From: Gnetum montanum
Lineage: Eukaryota; Streptophyta; Gnetopsida; Gnetales; Gnetaceae
NCBI GenBank assembly: GCA_015680685.1
Contig: MNCI01011924.1
Location: 1 to 23,279, forward strand
Reading direction: 5' to 3'
Length of the DNA stretch: 23,279 nucleotides
Below the pieces are notes generated by a model that saw only the letters and a list, made by a program, of their open reading frames with translations, made no database searches and was not told where the DNA came from. Positions 9,288 through 19,739 of the stretch are shown here, piece after piece (position 1 is the first letter of the stretch; each line of letters opens with the position of its first letter). Position numbers and translations under genes: made by a program.

Positions 9288-10156
9288 ATGAGTCATGTTT
9301 TTGACACACTTCGATATTGGATATCCAATATTAGAGCTGTGACATCGGATACCCGATGTCAGAGCCAAGGACGCGATGTCAGATATTCAATATCACGGGT
9401 ATACATCGGCCTATAAACATAGCACTTAGGCTCATGAGTTTCTAAAATAGTTTTTCATAGTTTTTGCATGGAGTAGCGAAACTCTTGTAGTTTGTTTTCT
9501 CTAGAGTTAGAATATTTTCTAAGTACTTGTAGTAGGAGTCTGAGTGTGTATGGATCCTTGTTCCAACATTGATGTACCTAAGCATAGTAGTGTGACGAGA
9601 ATAAAAAAAATCCTTTTGATAATCCTTGCAACACTAAGAATAAATTAATGTTTCTTTTAATGCACTTTACTTTCATGTACATTACTTTAATGCATTTAAA
9701 TTAAGCAATTAATTTCTAGTTGTTAATGAACATAAGCATGGCCACTTCAAGCATACATATAGTGTTTGGTAACCCAACAATGTTTAACATTTGGTAGCCC
9801 AGCAGTGCTACATGTGTTCAGGATGTGTCCAGGAAAGTGGGATGGGTACTTGTGTTAGGCTAGCTAGGCAACGAATGAATTAGATCTTAAATTATTCTAT
9901 GCTTTCATTCTTTTTGTAGGTGATTAAACTTATAAAACATAAAATGATAAAAATCATGTACCTCAAGTACACTTAAACCATATCCTTGAGCTTCACAAGT
10001 GTAGTTGGGAAGACAATGAACATTATTAATGCCCATTTCACTTCCTAGAATAACTAGTGCACTGGAGAACTATAGGTCCATGGAATTCAACTAGATCATG
10101 TGTGAACGCCTTGGTGATTTGTATGGTTGGATGTAGGGGTACCTTGTTGCTCATCA
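9288..10156 (+). mobile_element. LTR B, 5' LTR of the plus-strand element
   Basis: It starts TGATGAGTCATG and ends GCTCATCA, so the terminal six bases form a perfect inverted pair. It shares long blocks with LTR A and, in reverse complement, with LTRs C and D. TATAAA lies at 9412-9417. A primer binding site follows after one base, which marks it as a 5' LTR. Confidence 0.85.
9314..9417 (+). promoter_or_regulatory. U3 palindromes and TATA box of LTR B
   Basis: ATATTGGATATCCAATAT (9314-9331) is a perfect 18-base palindrome. GACATCGG (9341-9348) and CCGATGTC (9353-9360) are inverted arms around ATAC. A weaker copy (GATGTCAGATATTCAATATC) follows at about 9375-9394, and TATAAA lies at 9412-9417. 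The palindromes hold the same place as the GACGAGGCC-type ones in LTR A. Confidence 0.6.
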
Positions 10157-10157
10157 T

Positions 10158-10175
10158 TAGTGCTATTGTCAGGGA
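10158..10175 (+). other. Primer binding site, decayed tRNA-Asp type
   Basis: TAGTGCTATTGTCAGGGA starts one base after the LTR. Compared with the complement of the plant tRNA-Asp(GUC) 3' end, TGGCGCCGTTGCCGGGGA, it has six differences, all C-to-T or G-to-A. The element used a tRNA-Asp primer, as Tat/Athila elements often do. Confidence 0.75.
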
Positions 10176-10317
10176 CCTTTTAGTTGTTGCATACACTATC
10201 TAGGATTTAGTAAAAATTATTCAAATTGTTGAAATGAACCTTAGAGTCATATTACATTTTAAGATTACTACAATGATTTCTAAAAGCACACTACATTTTT
10301 ATTTTTTCTAATCGAAA

Positions 10318-12565
10318 ATGTCTTCTTTTCACAAGAGTACTTCTTTGCCCAAGTTTGATGGAGATCATTAGCCGGTGCCTCAACAATATCGAGTGGTATA
10401 TGCTCAGCATGATGAGTATGTACCCAATTTCACCTTCATCCTACATCAAGGTGAATAGCTATGGTGGCGTGACATGGAGGGCAACATTGTGTTGCTACCC
10501 GACTAATCCATTCCTGTAATGCTCTAACAAATGCTTATATGATGGGATCTCTAGAAACTTCATGCTGAGTATCTTGTACAAGATAGTAATGCCAAGAATT
10601 ATCATCCCACTGAGGCACAACATCTCAGGGATTGCCAATTGGAACAACATTATAAATTTGTGAAGGGAAAAGGATTTAATGATTCTTCATTCTTGCTATA
10701 TCAAAAAGATGATGGGTAACCCTTCTTTGGGGGTTTTCCATTTAGTGAAATTCCTTGCTTTGACTTTGGTGAAGGAGGTCAAAATCAGAACTTGTGGTCC
10801 ACAATTCACAATCCTGGTTCTGGTAAGAATGGATCCAATAACAAAGGAGGATCCAATGATGCAAGTCAATGCAGGGATGCAGATAAGAAAAAAGATTATG
10901 ATGATGGTCATGATCACCAAAGAGGTGGTAGTAGGCACCATGATGGTGCTAGTCCTCCTTCTTCTTCACCTTTGTTGTCATCATCATCTTCTTCTTTTGG
11001 CTTTGACCATGATTGTAGGAGGCAAGACTATGATGGAGGTGACCAAAATGACCAATAAGACCAAAATGATTGAAGGGACTATCAGGCAAGGCAAGATCAA
11101 GGGTGTAGACATTCAAGAGAGGTACATTTCCATGAATGAAGGCGTAGTAGAGGGCATCGTAGGCACCATGATCATGACCTCGATGAGCCTTTGCTTGCTA
11201 CCTAAAGTATTCTTAATATCGTAGAGGCAGTACGAATTCCAATAAGGCACATGAAGGATAATTAGATCAAAATGCTAGACATGAATAATATTCCTCAGTT
11301 CGAAGGGGGATATAACTCTGATCTGCAGAACCATATCTAAGCTTTTCAAGATGCATGTGCCTTGCAGAACATAGAGAATGAGTTGCAAAAAATTAAGTTA
11401 TTTCCAAGGACACTCATCAAAGAAGCATAGAACTAGTACTGGCTCTTAGAGCTGAAATCTATTAGATGATGGAATACCATGCTTGAACTGTTTAATGATA
11501 AATATCAAACATACTCCAAAGTGTCCAACTTGAGAAGGCAAATCCAAGGATGGAAATAAGGAACACACGAACCCTTGGATGTTGCCATTGGCTAATACTA
11601 TTTCTTAATGCACAAATGTCCTAGCCATGGTTATTCTCAACAAGATCAACTTCACCACATTGTAGATGGGCTTTGATTAGAAATGAGGAGAACCCTTGGT
11701 GCCTATGCCTAAGGGTTACTGTCAAAATTAAGTGCCCATCAAATACAAAGACTACTTGAGTAGGTAGCTAAAGAGGAGGGTGAATTAAGAAAAAGAGAAA
11801 GTATAGAAGAATATAACCATAATCCTTCCATTTGCAAGAGGGAGGTTCAATTTTGTGATAGTAAAGAAAAATTTTCACCTAATGAGGTGGTAAATAGAAA
11901 AACCTTACCACTCCAAAATTTCAATTTGAAATTGCAGCCAAGTTTGATCAGTTATGGGACTAACACAAAGATTGTATGCTTTAAATCCACGACTAACACA
12001 AAGGCAAACATCCAAAAGATTACATTATCCTCAAGATAATTTTAGGCAGTTCCACTAGCAATAGCAATATTATCCAAGTAGAACTCCACCACAACCATAT
12101 GAGCAGTATCAATAGTGGCAAGAACCACAATCATGAGCACTAGCACCACCAAGGCAACAATACCCTACAAACAACTTTATCCATATGGGTACTATGTTCA
12201 GCAACCCCTATCTCCATGTGACTCCTTCAATCACATTTCTACTTTCCAATCTCACTACCACCCTTTTTATTATTATCGAACTCATTCTTTACATGAAAGA
12301 AGGAATTCCACCTTTTATTCTCATCCCCCTCCTATCCCTGCACATGTTCCTCCTCCAGTCGCATAACTACGGCCGACTCCACCTATGTAGGGTGAACTAC
12401 TAGCTCATCCGCAATAACACAACATTACTAGGGCCATTAATCTACAATTGGTTCATCAATCGAGTAGTTCGAATACTTGATCAAAGAAAAGACCTTTCTT
12501 TCAACCCCATAGTCCACCTAAGCCCTCAAATACACCTGCAATTGACAATCCTATTCCTCCATCTT
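10318..12565 (+). pseudogene. gag: Ty3/gypsy gag relic (plus-strand element)
   Basis: ATG 10318 gives MSSFHKSTSLPKFDGDH, and the nested element's gag starts MSSSHK at the same place. A Ser/Asp/His-rich low-complexity stretch follows (10792-11058). The retrotransposon gag core runs from 11272: MNNIPQFEGGY, AFQDACALQNIENELQKIKL, FPRTLIKEA, MLELFNDKYQTYSKVSNLR. A Gln/Pro/Tyr-rich tail (GYYVQQPLSP, 12115-12366) ends near KKRPFFQPHSPPKPS. These blocks all lie in one frame, with many in-frame stops. The core is the capsid part that builds the virus-like particle. The insertion at 12566 falls at about the gag/protease boundary. Confidence 0.75.
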
Positions 12566-13484
12566 TGATGAGCTGCGAGGTACCCCTACACCCAACCATA
12601 CGGATCATAAGCATTCACACAGGATTTGGTTGAATTCCATGGATGGAGCTAATAATGGCATCTAGATCGCTATGCCTTAACTGTAGTTTGCTATCTTCAC
12701 ACTTGGACTAGTGGTAGCTTTGTCATGTATGGTTTAGTCTAGAGTGAGGCATATGATATTTATTATTTTATATTTTATTGTTCTACGATTAACAATAGTT
12801 TGAAACTGAATTTATAATCAATTTAACTAATCTAATTGCTAATTAATAATCAACTACCCTAACATAAATATCCAATCCCACTTCTCATGCACATCCTAAA
12901 CACATATAATGCTACTGGGTTACCAAACGTTAAGCGTTTCTAGGATTACCAAGAGTCATACGCATGCTCAAAGTGATTGTACTTATGTGTTTAATTAATT
13001 AACATGCATGAAAATATAAATATTAACTAAGTACATAAAAAGTAAATTATATGGAAAGTAAATCTAATCTAAGTCAAAGTGTTGTAATGAATAAAAATCA
13101 ATCTCGATCTTATTGCTGCTCATGGAATATCTCTAGGTACATTGCCAGTTGAATAAGACTTCGTACAACTAACATAGATCCACTCTGTGGGCACTCACTG
13201 ACTATTCTCTAATATTATGAAATAAAACTACAAGAATTCAGCTACTCTATTGACAAAACTATGAAAAGCTATGCAAAACTATTGCTCAAACCATGTGCCC
13301 AAGTGCTATATTTATAAGCCAGCCCATACTCCCCGATATTAGATATTCAACATCACATCCTGGGCTCATCGGATACTTGATGTTGAGGCTTTGATATTGG
13401 GTACCCAATATCAAAGCCTTATTATGAAAGCCAACCAAAAAGTTAACTTTTTATCAGATAACCTAGCCAACTAATGATTCATCA
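12566..13484 (-). mobile_element. LTR C, 3' LTR of the nested element
   Basis: Its minus-strand start is TGATGAATCAT at 13484, and it ends GCTCATCA at 12566. It aligns along its length with LTR D; in the segments I compared by eye they agree at about 85-90%, so the insertion is not recent. The TATA box is TATAAATA at 13316-13309. Upstream in the minus sense is the conserved CTTGAGAACAAGTTTTTATTC block. Confidence 0.85.
13386..13419 (-). promoter_or_regulatory. 34-bp perfect palindrome in U3 of LTR C
   Basis: The left half AGGCTTTGATATTGGGT is followed directly by its exact reverse complement, with no spacer. It lies about 70 bases upstream of the TATA box of LTR C, in the place of the U3 palindromes of the other LTRs. 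Weaker inverted motifs (GATATTAGATATTC, CATCGGATACTTGATG) adjoin it. Confidence 0.8.
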
Positions 13485-15952
13485 TACTAAATAAAAACTG
13501 AATAAAAACTTGTTCTCAAGTTAATAGGATAGGACAAAGCTTTCTTTACAAAATTTTGAAGGTATGGAATTATTGACTAACGCTAACTACTAACTCACTC
13601 TGAGTGTTGCATTACAAAATTTTATTTGAGTATATAAAATGATAGAGTGACAAAAAGACTAGACAGACTTTGAAGATTACAAGATTTGCAGAGGTCTTCA
13701 AGAATCCTCTAAAGATGATTCTTCTTGTTGCCGCTAGCAATGCCAAACTTTTAACCTTCATTGTTATGTTGATGCTTCTTTGGCTATGTAGAACATTCTT
13801 GAAGGGTGAACTAAAATTTCTTCTCATCACCCCATGAATCTAGCAAACATGCGAAGCTTGAGCTATTATCTTATATGTGTTATGATGTGTCCATGATCAT
13901 ATCCTTTGTTGTCCCTCTCTTGGCTTTGTTTTCATACCTGACAAAAGACCTTCTTCCTTAGATGTTTCTCTTAGCATCACTTGTAGTCATCAAAGGATCA
14001 AAATTAGTTTTGGTAAATTTTCCTTAATAATTAACCCTTTTCAAATCCCTTAATTTTTATTTAAGCACAAAGTGATTACAACATACTATGCCCAAAGCTA
14101 TGAGGTAACTAAAATCATGAAGTTGTTTACATTATTTTGATCAAATACTATTAGTTACCATGATGTTCAAAACTAGGATGTTGGAAAAATTTCAAAAATT
14201 TTAAAGCAGACATCCCTAGCCCACATGACTAATAAGCGTAACTCCAAAAGCACATAGGTTTTTGAATAATTGAAACTAAAGGTCTAATTCAGAAGATGGC
14301 CAAGAAATATTAATGGATATGGAAATAGAAAAGTAGGAAAAATTAATCAAACAGATGAGAAGTAGTCCCAAAATCATGCATGAATTTAGAGAAACCATCA
14401 TTGATGTTCTAGAATATGTAAAAGTTAGTTCAAAGCCATGATCAAGAAAAGTTATGCAAGTGGGTCCTCCCCAAAGCAAGCTTTTTCCATAATGCCCTTG
14501 CATAACCACTTCTATAGATGTCCATGGGCACTCAAGAAGTTAAATGGAGGCCATGCCTTTGTTTCAAACAACACACAACTACCGTGGTTAGGATGTTGCA
14601 CTATACTACACAAAACCAAAAGGCTCATAATTGCATGCAGTAGTGAGGTGAATAATGGAATGAGAAGGGATTGTAGAGATCAAGATGTAAGGTACTTTGA
14701 CCATGTCCATAATAGGTTCTTGTGATAAGTGTAATTAAAATGATCAACATACGTATCCATCCAAGTTTAGACCAAGTCCATACCATGAATAGTGACCTCG
14801 CATTGATGTGTTTCATCCTACCCAACCACCATGAGTCCACAACCACCTTAAGGAACAATCATCACTCCAAAAAGAGAAGAAGGAAGGAAGGGCCTTAGTT
14901 AAAGGGGTGCCTTCAGGCATGGGTAACATGTCTTTCCAACCCCATAACTAGTACTTGTAGCCCATTATTGTGTCTAAGGGGTGTGCTTTGAATTTCCATT
15001 ATTGTTGTTTTTTTTGTTTTTTTTTTTATTATTTTTGTTTTTTAATTTTTTTTTCATATGGGAGCCACACCATGCAAAGACATAGCTTCCTATTTATTGG
15101 TTGATGAAGGAGTGATGATACGTTCCTCGAGGAGTCATAAACCACATGAAGGAAGTTAAGAAGAGAATCCAACAAGTCCCCTTGAGGTTGCACACTTTGT
15201 CATTTTCACTTGGTCGTTCCCTCTTTCTTCAAGGTTCAATGATCATTAAAGAATTTTAGTTTCATAAAAGAAGAACCAAATTGTTTCCATGAAAAAGACC
15301 TTTTATTCAGAGAACTACAAGGATGGATGAGGTGGTCTCACTACTTTACACAATTGCTTACCCAATTATCTTGATAACATAGCACAAAAAACCAAACACA
15401 TAGTGTTGACTTTTGCATCGTGACTTGGCAATTTTATTAAGAAAAACATAAAATAAATTCATAAAACATAAAGAGAATGACTCAAGAAAAGAGAAAAATT
15501 ATAAAGAAAAGAAAAATATTAAAAAATGAAAAACATATGAAGAATCAGAAAATTCTAGAACTAATAAGCAAATGAATTACTTCCATGCATCTTTGAGACA
15601 GTTTTATATTCTCATTTTCAAGCCACTAGGTGTCTTTTGGTTTAGTGGCTATTACATAGACTGGATTTTGTTCACACACTTACTCTTGAAATTTATGGTG
15701 GGCTAGTATAGGGGTTGTGTTAATATTTCAAACTTCTAGCCCACAACTGCATCCTTTATCATTATTGGTGATGCATGGATTCTTTTGTCTATCCACAATG
15801 ATAAGTTTATCATTTATGTGTTGTGTTAGAGTGGTGATGGTTGTTGGATTTTGTGTATGATTAGGAGACATCATTTTTGTGAGGAAGGTTATTACATCAA
15901 ATTAGCCTTGTGCTGGTTCAGGTGATCTAGTAGGTCCATGAGTGTTTTACTT
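13485..15952 (-). other. Non-coding 3' region of the nested element
   Basis: Between the gag stop and the 3' LTR I find no conserved coding block in any frame. Short open stretches (14858-14625, 14509-14276) have no recognisable motif. It holds the conserved hairpin (14452-14505), a T-rich tract at about 15005-15055 on the plus strand, and near 13498-13620 a block matching the 3' end of the left-hand element (4870-5031). Relative to a full element it lacks pol, and relative to the left-hand element it lacks the extra ORF. Confidence 0.6.
14452..14505 (-). other. Conserved inverted repeat (hairpin), nested element copy
   Basis: TTATGCAAG (14452-14460) and CTTGCATAA (14497-14505) form perfect 9-base arms around 36 bases. 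On the minus strand it aligns with 191-246, including GGACCCACTTGCATA. Confidence 0.55.
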
Positions 15953-18009
15953 TCACTTATGACCTTTCCACCAGAAGGGATGTTTCCAAGAATTTGGTTG
16001 AGATCTACTAGCATTATCATTTACATGTATGTTTGCAGCACAAGTGAGATTCTCTTGTTAATGTTGTGATGTTGAACCTTCTTGTGTTGTTGGAGGTGAC
16101 ATATGGTGGAGGTGAGTATGAGAATATTGAGGATATGATGCAAGGTAAGAGGTGTGAGGTGGTGATCTAGTATAAGATGTTGTAGGATAATGATATTCGA
16201 GAGAGTGCTAGTAGTGATTTGAAGTAGAGGAAGTAAAACTGGTTGGTGAAACAAGGTGTTGAACATAATATCCATGTGGGTTCAATTGGTAGGAAGGATA
16301 GGATTAGTTTGGCGGTGGCCTCCCCCATGACTATGATTGTTACCACTATGGTTGATGCCAATGTTGAGGCTAGTAATAAGTCCCCTAGGATAGTATGGTT
16401 GGCTCTGGTTGTCTAAAATTACTACGTAGAAGAGGAAATCTCTTGGACATGTACCTTTGTACCAACTTCGGATTTAATGACCCTACCCAACTCTTATGTA
16501 GATGCAACAAGATTGGGCAATGGCCCTTTGGATGGTCATATATGTAAATGTCACATCCATTATCTTTCTCTATGGTTGAGTCTATAGGCTCACTTTCTTC
16601 AGCCATTTTTCCTATTTGCCAATAAGTGTTCCTAACTATTTCTTGGTTCTTTTTCCTTCTTTTTTTGTGATTACTTGATTTGCTTTGTGTCACCCTCTCC
16701 TCTTTGGTTTCTGCACAAGTTTTAACTTTCTCATTCATCCCTTCCAACATCTTGCCTAGCTTTACTTCAAGCTCATTGATAAAATTTTGTATTGACAAGG
16801 TTGATTGTAAAATCATCTCATCGAGAGCTACCTCTTTTCCCTCATCACAGATATGGACCCTTTTCTTTTGAAGAGTTGGTCCCAGTTGTTTTCCTCTACA
16901 TTCTCTTGTTTACATAGCTCTCCTTCTTTTGCCACATGATTAATTAGCTCTTGGATCTAATGGGTTTGTAGTTCATATAATTGACCTAGAGCATACATCC
17001 CAAGGGTCTCCCTTGTTTTATTATAAAGCCCATCTATGATGTGAAAAATTTTCCTTTCCTAAGAGAAATCATGGCTAGGACATCTATGTAGTATCAAATA
17101 GCATCTATCCAGGGCCACATCCAAGTGTTCATGATTTTCTTACTTCCACTCTTGGATTTCTTTTCTTATGTTGGACACTCTCTCATAGGTTTGGCATTTT
17201 TCTTTGAAATTTTCCAGCATTGTGGACCACTGGTGAATGGAACTTGATTCCAATGATCTATACCAACTTTCAACTTCATCGATTAATGTCCTAGGAAATA
17301 GCTTAAGCTTTTGCCATCCACTTTCAATGTTGTACAAGGCACAGGCATCATGGAAGGCTTGTAGATGATGTTGTGGATCCAAGTCGTAGCCTCCTGCAAA
17401 TTTAGGAATATTGTTCATATCAAACCTGGGTAGGCGACTCTCCCTACAATGCTTGTGGGATATCTTAATTGCCTCCATGATCTCCATCAGGTTCTTAGTA
17501 GCCAACAAGAGTTCATCATCATCAGACATGTTGTGATAAAACTTTTTATTTCTATTCATTTGTTTGCGATGATCTTGTTTATGCTCATTGTGATGAATTC
17601 AATTTTTCCCTTCAGTCCAAGTACTATCTTTTTCTTGACCTCAAAATGGAGCTCTATCTCTATAGCTATGTTCATCTTCATCAAAACTAAATGTTGAAGA
17701 GGAAGAGAAATATGAGGAATTGGGAAAATCACCATGGATCCTATAGTTCTTCCCATGGTCACTTGATTTATCTTGTCTATGTTTAGAGGAGGTCCTAGGC
17801 CTTGAAGCCCTCCTAGGACTTACTCCATCTCCTCTAGGACTGTATGCACTAGTTGAATGTAGTCTTTGAGTGTAGTAAGGGTCTAAATGAGCATAGGAAA
17901 CCCTTGTTTGAGGTTTTTCACTTCAATTTTCTTCAGTATATATCCTATCATTTCTCCTATGAGTGTTCTCATCATATGATGCATTATGGATCTTGTGTGA
18001 AGAAGACAT
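15953..18009 (-). pseudogene. gag: Ty3/gypsy gag relic (nested element)
   Basis: The start codon at 18009 gives MSSSHKIHNASYDENTHRR, followed by a Ser/Arg/Asp-rich region with only three in-frame stops (all TGA) to 17560. The gag core lies at 17559-17140: RFDMNNIPKFAGGYDLD, AFHDACALYNIESGWQKLKL, FPRTLIDEVESWYRSLE, QTYERVSNIRKEIQEW, closely similar to the plus-strand gag. A frameshift follows before 16816-16385. The Tyr/Pro/Ser-rich tail contains PHGYYVQHLVSPTSF and ends with FWWKGHK and TGA at 15955-15953. At roughly 685 codons it is a full-length gag. The ending closely matches where the host element passes into protease, but here a stop replaces it. Confidence 0.75.
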
Positions 18010-18122
18010 GGTTTTATCTGATAATGTATGTAACTTAAAATATTGATGTTTTCTAAAAGATAGATCGTTAATACCTTTACAGTGATCGTGTATAATATAA
18101 CTAATCTAGATAACTAGCACCA

Positions 18123-18140
18123 TCCTCGGCAACAATGCTA
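18123..18140 (-). other. Primer binding site of the nested element
   Basis: The minus-strand sequence TAGCATTGTTGCCGAGGA starts one base after LTR D. It differs from the tRNA-Asp(GUC) complement TGGCGCCGTTGCCGGGGA at five positions, all C-to-T or G-to-A. This confirms LTR D as the 5' LTR. Confidence 0.75.
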
Positions 18141-18141
18141 A

Positions 18142-19092
18142 TGATGAGCAGCAAGGTACCCCTACGCCCAACCATATGAATCATAAGCATTCATGCATGA
18201 TCTTGTTGAATTACATGGATGGGACTAGTTGTGGCATCTAGATCGCTATGCCTTGACCGTAGTTTGCTGTCTTCCCACTTAGACTAGTGGTAGCTTTGTC
18301 AGGTATGATTTAGTCTAGAGTGAGGCATATGATTTTTATTATTTTATATTTTATTGTTCTATGATTAACAATAGGTTGAAACTCAATTTATAATCAATTC
18401 AACTAATCTAATTACTAATTAATAATCAACTACCCTAACATAAGTATCAAATCCCACTTCCCGTGAACATCCTGAACACATATAACACTACCAGGTTACC
18501 AAACGTTAAGCGTTGCTAGGATTACCAAGAGTTATATGCATGCTCGAAGTGAGTGTACTTATTTGCTTAATTAATTAACATGCATGAAAATGTAAATATT
18601 AATTAAGTACATGAAAAGTAAATTGCATGGAAAGTAAATCTAGTCTAATTCAAAGTCCTGTAATGAATAAGAATTAATCTCAATCTTATTGCCACTTATG
18701 AAATATGTCTAGGTAAATTGCCAGTCGAATAAGACTTTGTAAAACTAACTTAGATCTACTCTGTGGACACTCACTACCTATTCTCTAAGATTATGGAATA
18801 AAACTACAAGAATTTGACTACTCTATTGATAAAACTATGAAAAAATATGTAAAACTATTGCTCAAACCATGCGCCCAAGCGCTATATTTATAAGCAAGCC
18901 CATACCCCCCAATATTGGATATTCAACATTGCATCCTGGGCTTCAACATTAGATACCCAATGTTGAGGTTCCGATATTAAGGCCTTGTTATCAGATCCTT
19001 GTTATTGGAGCCTTATTATTAGAGCTTTGTTATTGAATCCAATCAAAAAGTTGACTTTTTATCAGATAACCTAGTCAACTGATGATTCATCA
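18142..19092 (-). mobile_element. LTR D, 5' LTR of the nested element
   Basis: The minus-strand sequence starts TGATGAATCATC at 19092 and ends GCTCATCA at 18142. The TATA box (TATAAATA) is at 18892-18885. U3 inverted motifs (CAACATT...AATGTTG at about 18943-18965) hold the place of the LTR C palindrome but are less perfect. At 951 bases it is 32 longer than LTR C, mostly owing to a short repeat. Confidence 0.85.
18983..19038 (-). repeat. 14-bp minisatellite in LTR D, four copies
   Basis: CCTTGTTATCAGAT, CCTTGTTATTGGAG, CCTTATTATTAGAG and CTTTGTTATTGAAT follow each other without gaps. LTR C has only about one such unit (near 13414-13428), so the number of copies differs between the two LTRs of one element. 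Confidence 0.7.
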
Positions 19093-19097
19093 ATCTT

Positions 19098-19580
19098 CCT
19101 CTGTATCAAATTCCTTTGAATCCCCTTCAGCCTAGGATCCATACTGTGATGCTTACTCACATTATAACTGATTAGATTCATGCTAGAAACCTTCCTAGGA
19201 AATTAGACGATCTTGGAAGTCTTATTTATTTACAGATTTTTGGGAATGAACTGTGCAAAGCTATTCTTGACTTAAGTTTTGATGTCAATTTAATTTCTCA
19301 TAAGATATACACTGCATGGAACCCACCTCCTCTCAAGAAGAGAAATATCAAATTAGAATTGGTAGACTAGTCCATCACTATTCCATTGGAACTGGTGAAA
19401 GACATTGTGACCACTATCTATGGGTGGTCTTATCTTGCTAATTTCCTAGTGATCAAGGTGGAGAACTGCAAAGGGGATTTCCCAATCATCATGTGACGGG
19501 CATGGCTTAACATTTTTGATGTAAGAATGGCCATTAGAGATCTTTCCCTGGAAATATCCAAAAAAATGCATTTAGAAAAA
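19098..19580 (+). pseudogene. Retroviral-type aspartic protease relic
   Basis: The reading in one frame gives LIYLQIFGNELCKAILDLSF followed by DVNLISHK. The catalytic Asp (codon 19269-19271) is in AILDLS, where Tat/Athila elements usually have DLGAS or similar. Further on, ENCKGDFPIIM, a stop, then RAWLNIFDVRMAIRDLSLE match the 'FPIILGRPWL' region of these proteases. It would cut the Gag-Pol polyprotein. It starts directly after the nested element's right-hand target duplication and is in a different frame from gag. Stops occur near 19370 and 19494. Confidence 0.7.
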
Positions 19581-19739
19581 TCAAGAAGAAGCGACTTCCA
19601 TGCATCACCTACAACGATACAGAGTGCAATTGTGTGCAGAAACTCTAGGTTGTGAAATAAGCATCTATCTTTGCATGCAAGTAGTGTGCATCAGAAGTAG
19701 AAATTCAAAGGTGTTTGTATACAATGGCCACAAAATAGG

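Larger units (their letters stand above)
12566..19092 (-). mobile_element. Complete nested gag-only LTR retrotransposon
   Basis: Both LTRs are present: 5' LTR 18142-19092 and 3' LTR 12566-13484 on the minus strand. The ends are TGATGA and TCATCA, and the flanks carry the exact target duplication ATCTT (12561-12565 and 19093-19097). A primer binding site (18140-18123) and a gag (18009-15953) follow the 5' LTR. The remaining 2.5 kb before the 3' LTR shows no protease, RT, RNase H or integrase that I can recognise. The total is 6527 bases. It resembles TR-GAG type non-autonomous elements, relying on pol from a partner such as the element it sits in, whose gag and LTR are related. Confidence 0.85.

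Noticed and set aside
5032-10156. LTR A and LTR B as the two ends of one element
   Set aside because: LTR A is preceded by a polypurine tract and has no primer binding site after it, while LTR B is followed by one; between them are LINE relics in the opposite strand. They are a 3' LTR and a 5' LTR of different elements.
10679-11224. Longest open frame (181 codons, plus strand)
   Set aside because: It is rich in Met/Val/Leu from a GATG-type low-complexity stretch, and it is out of frame with the gag start at 10318, the gag core at 11272 and the tail at 12115, which share another frame. It is a shadow of gag.
15001-15055. T-rich tract as a retroposon poly-A tail on the minus strand
   Set aside because: It is interrupted by G and A bases, has no adjoining LINE or SINE body or target duplication, and lies inside the non-coding region of the nested element; simple-sequence expansion is enough to explain it.
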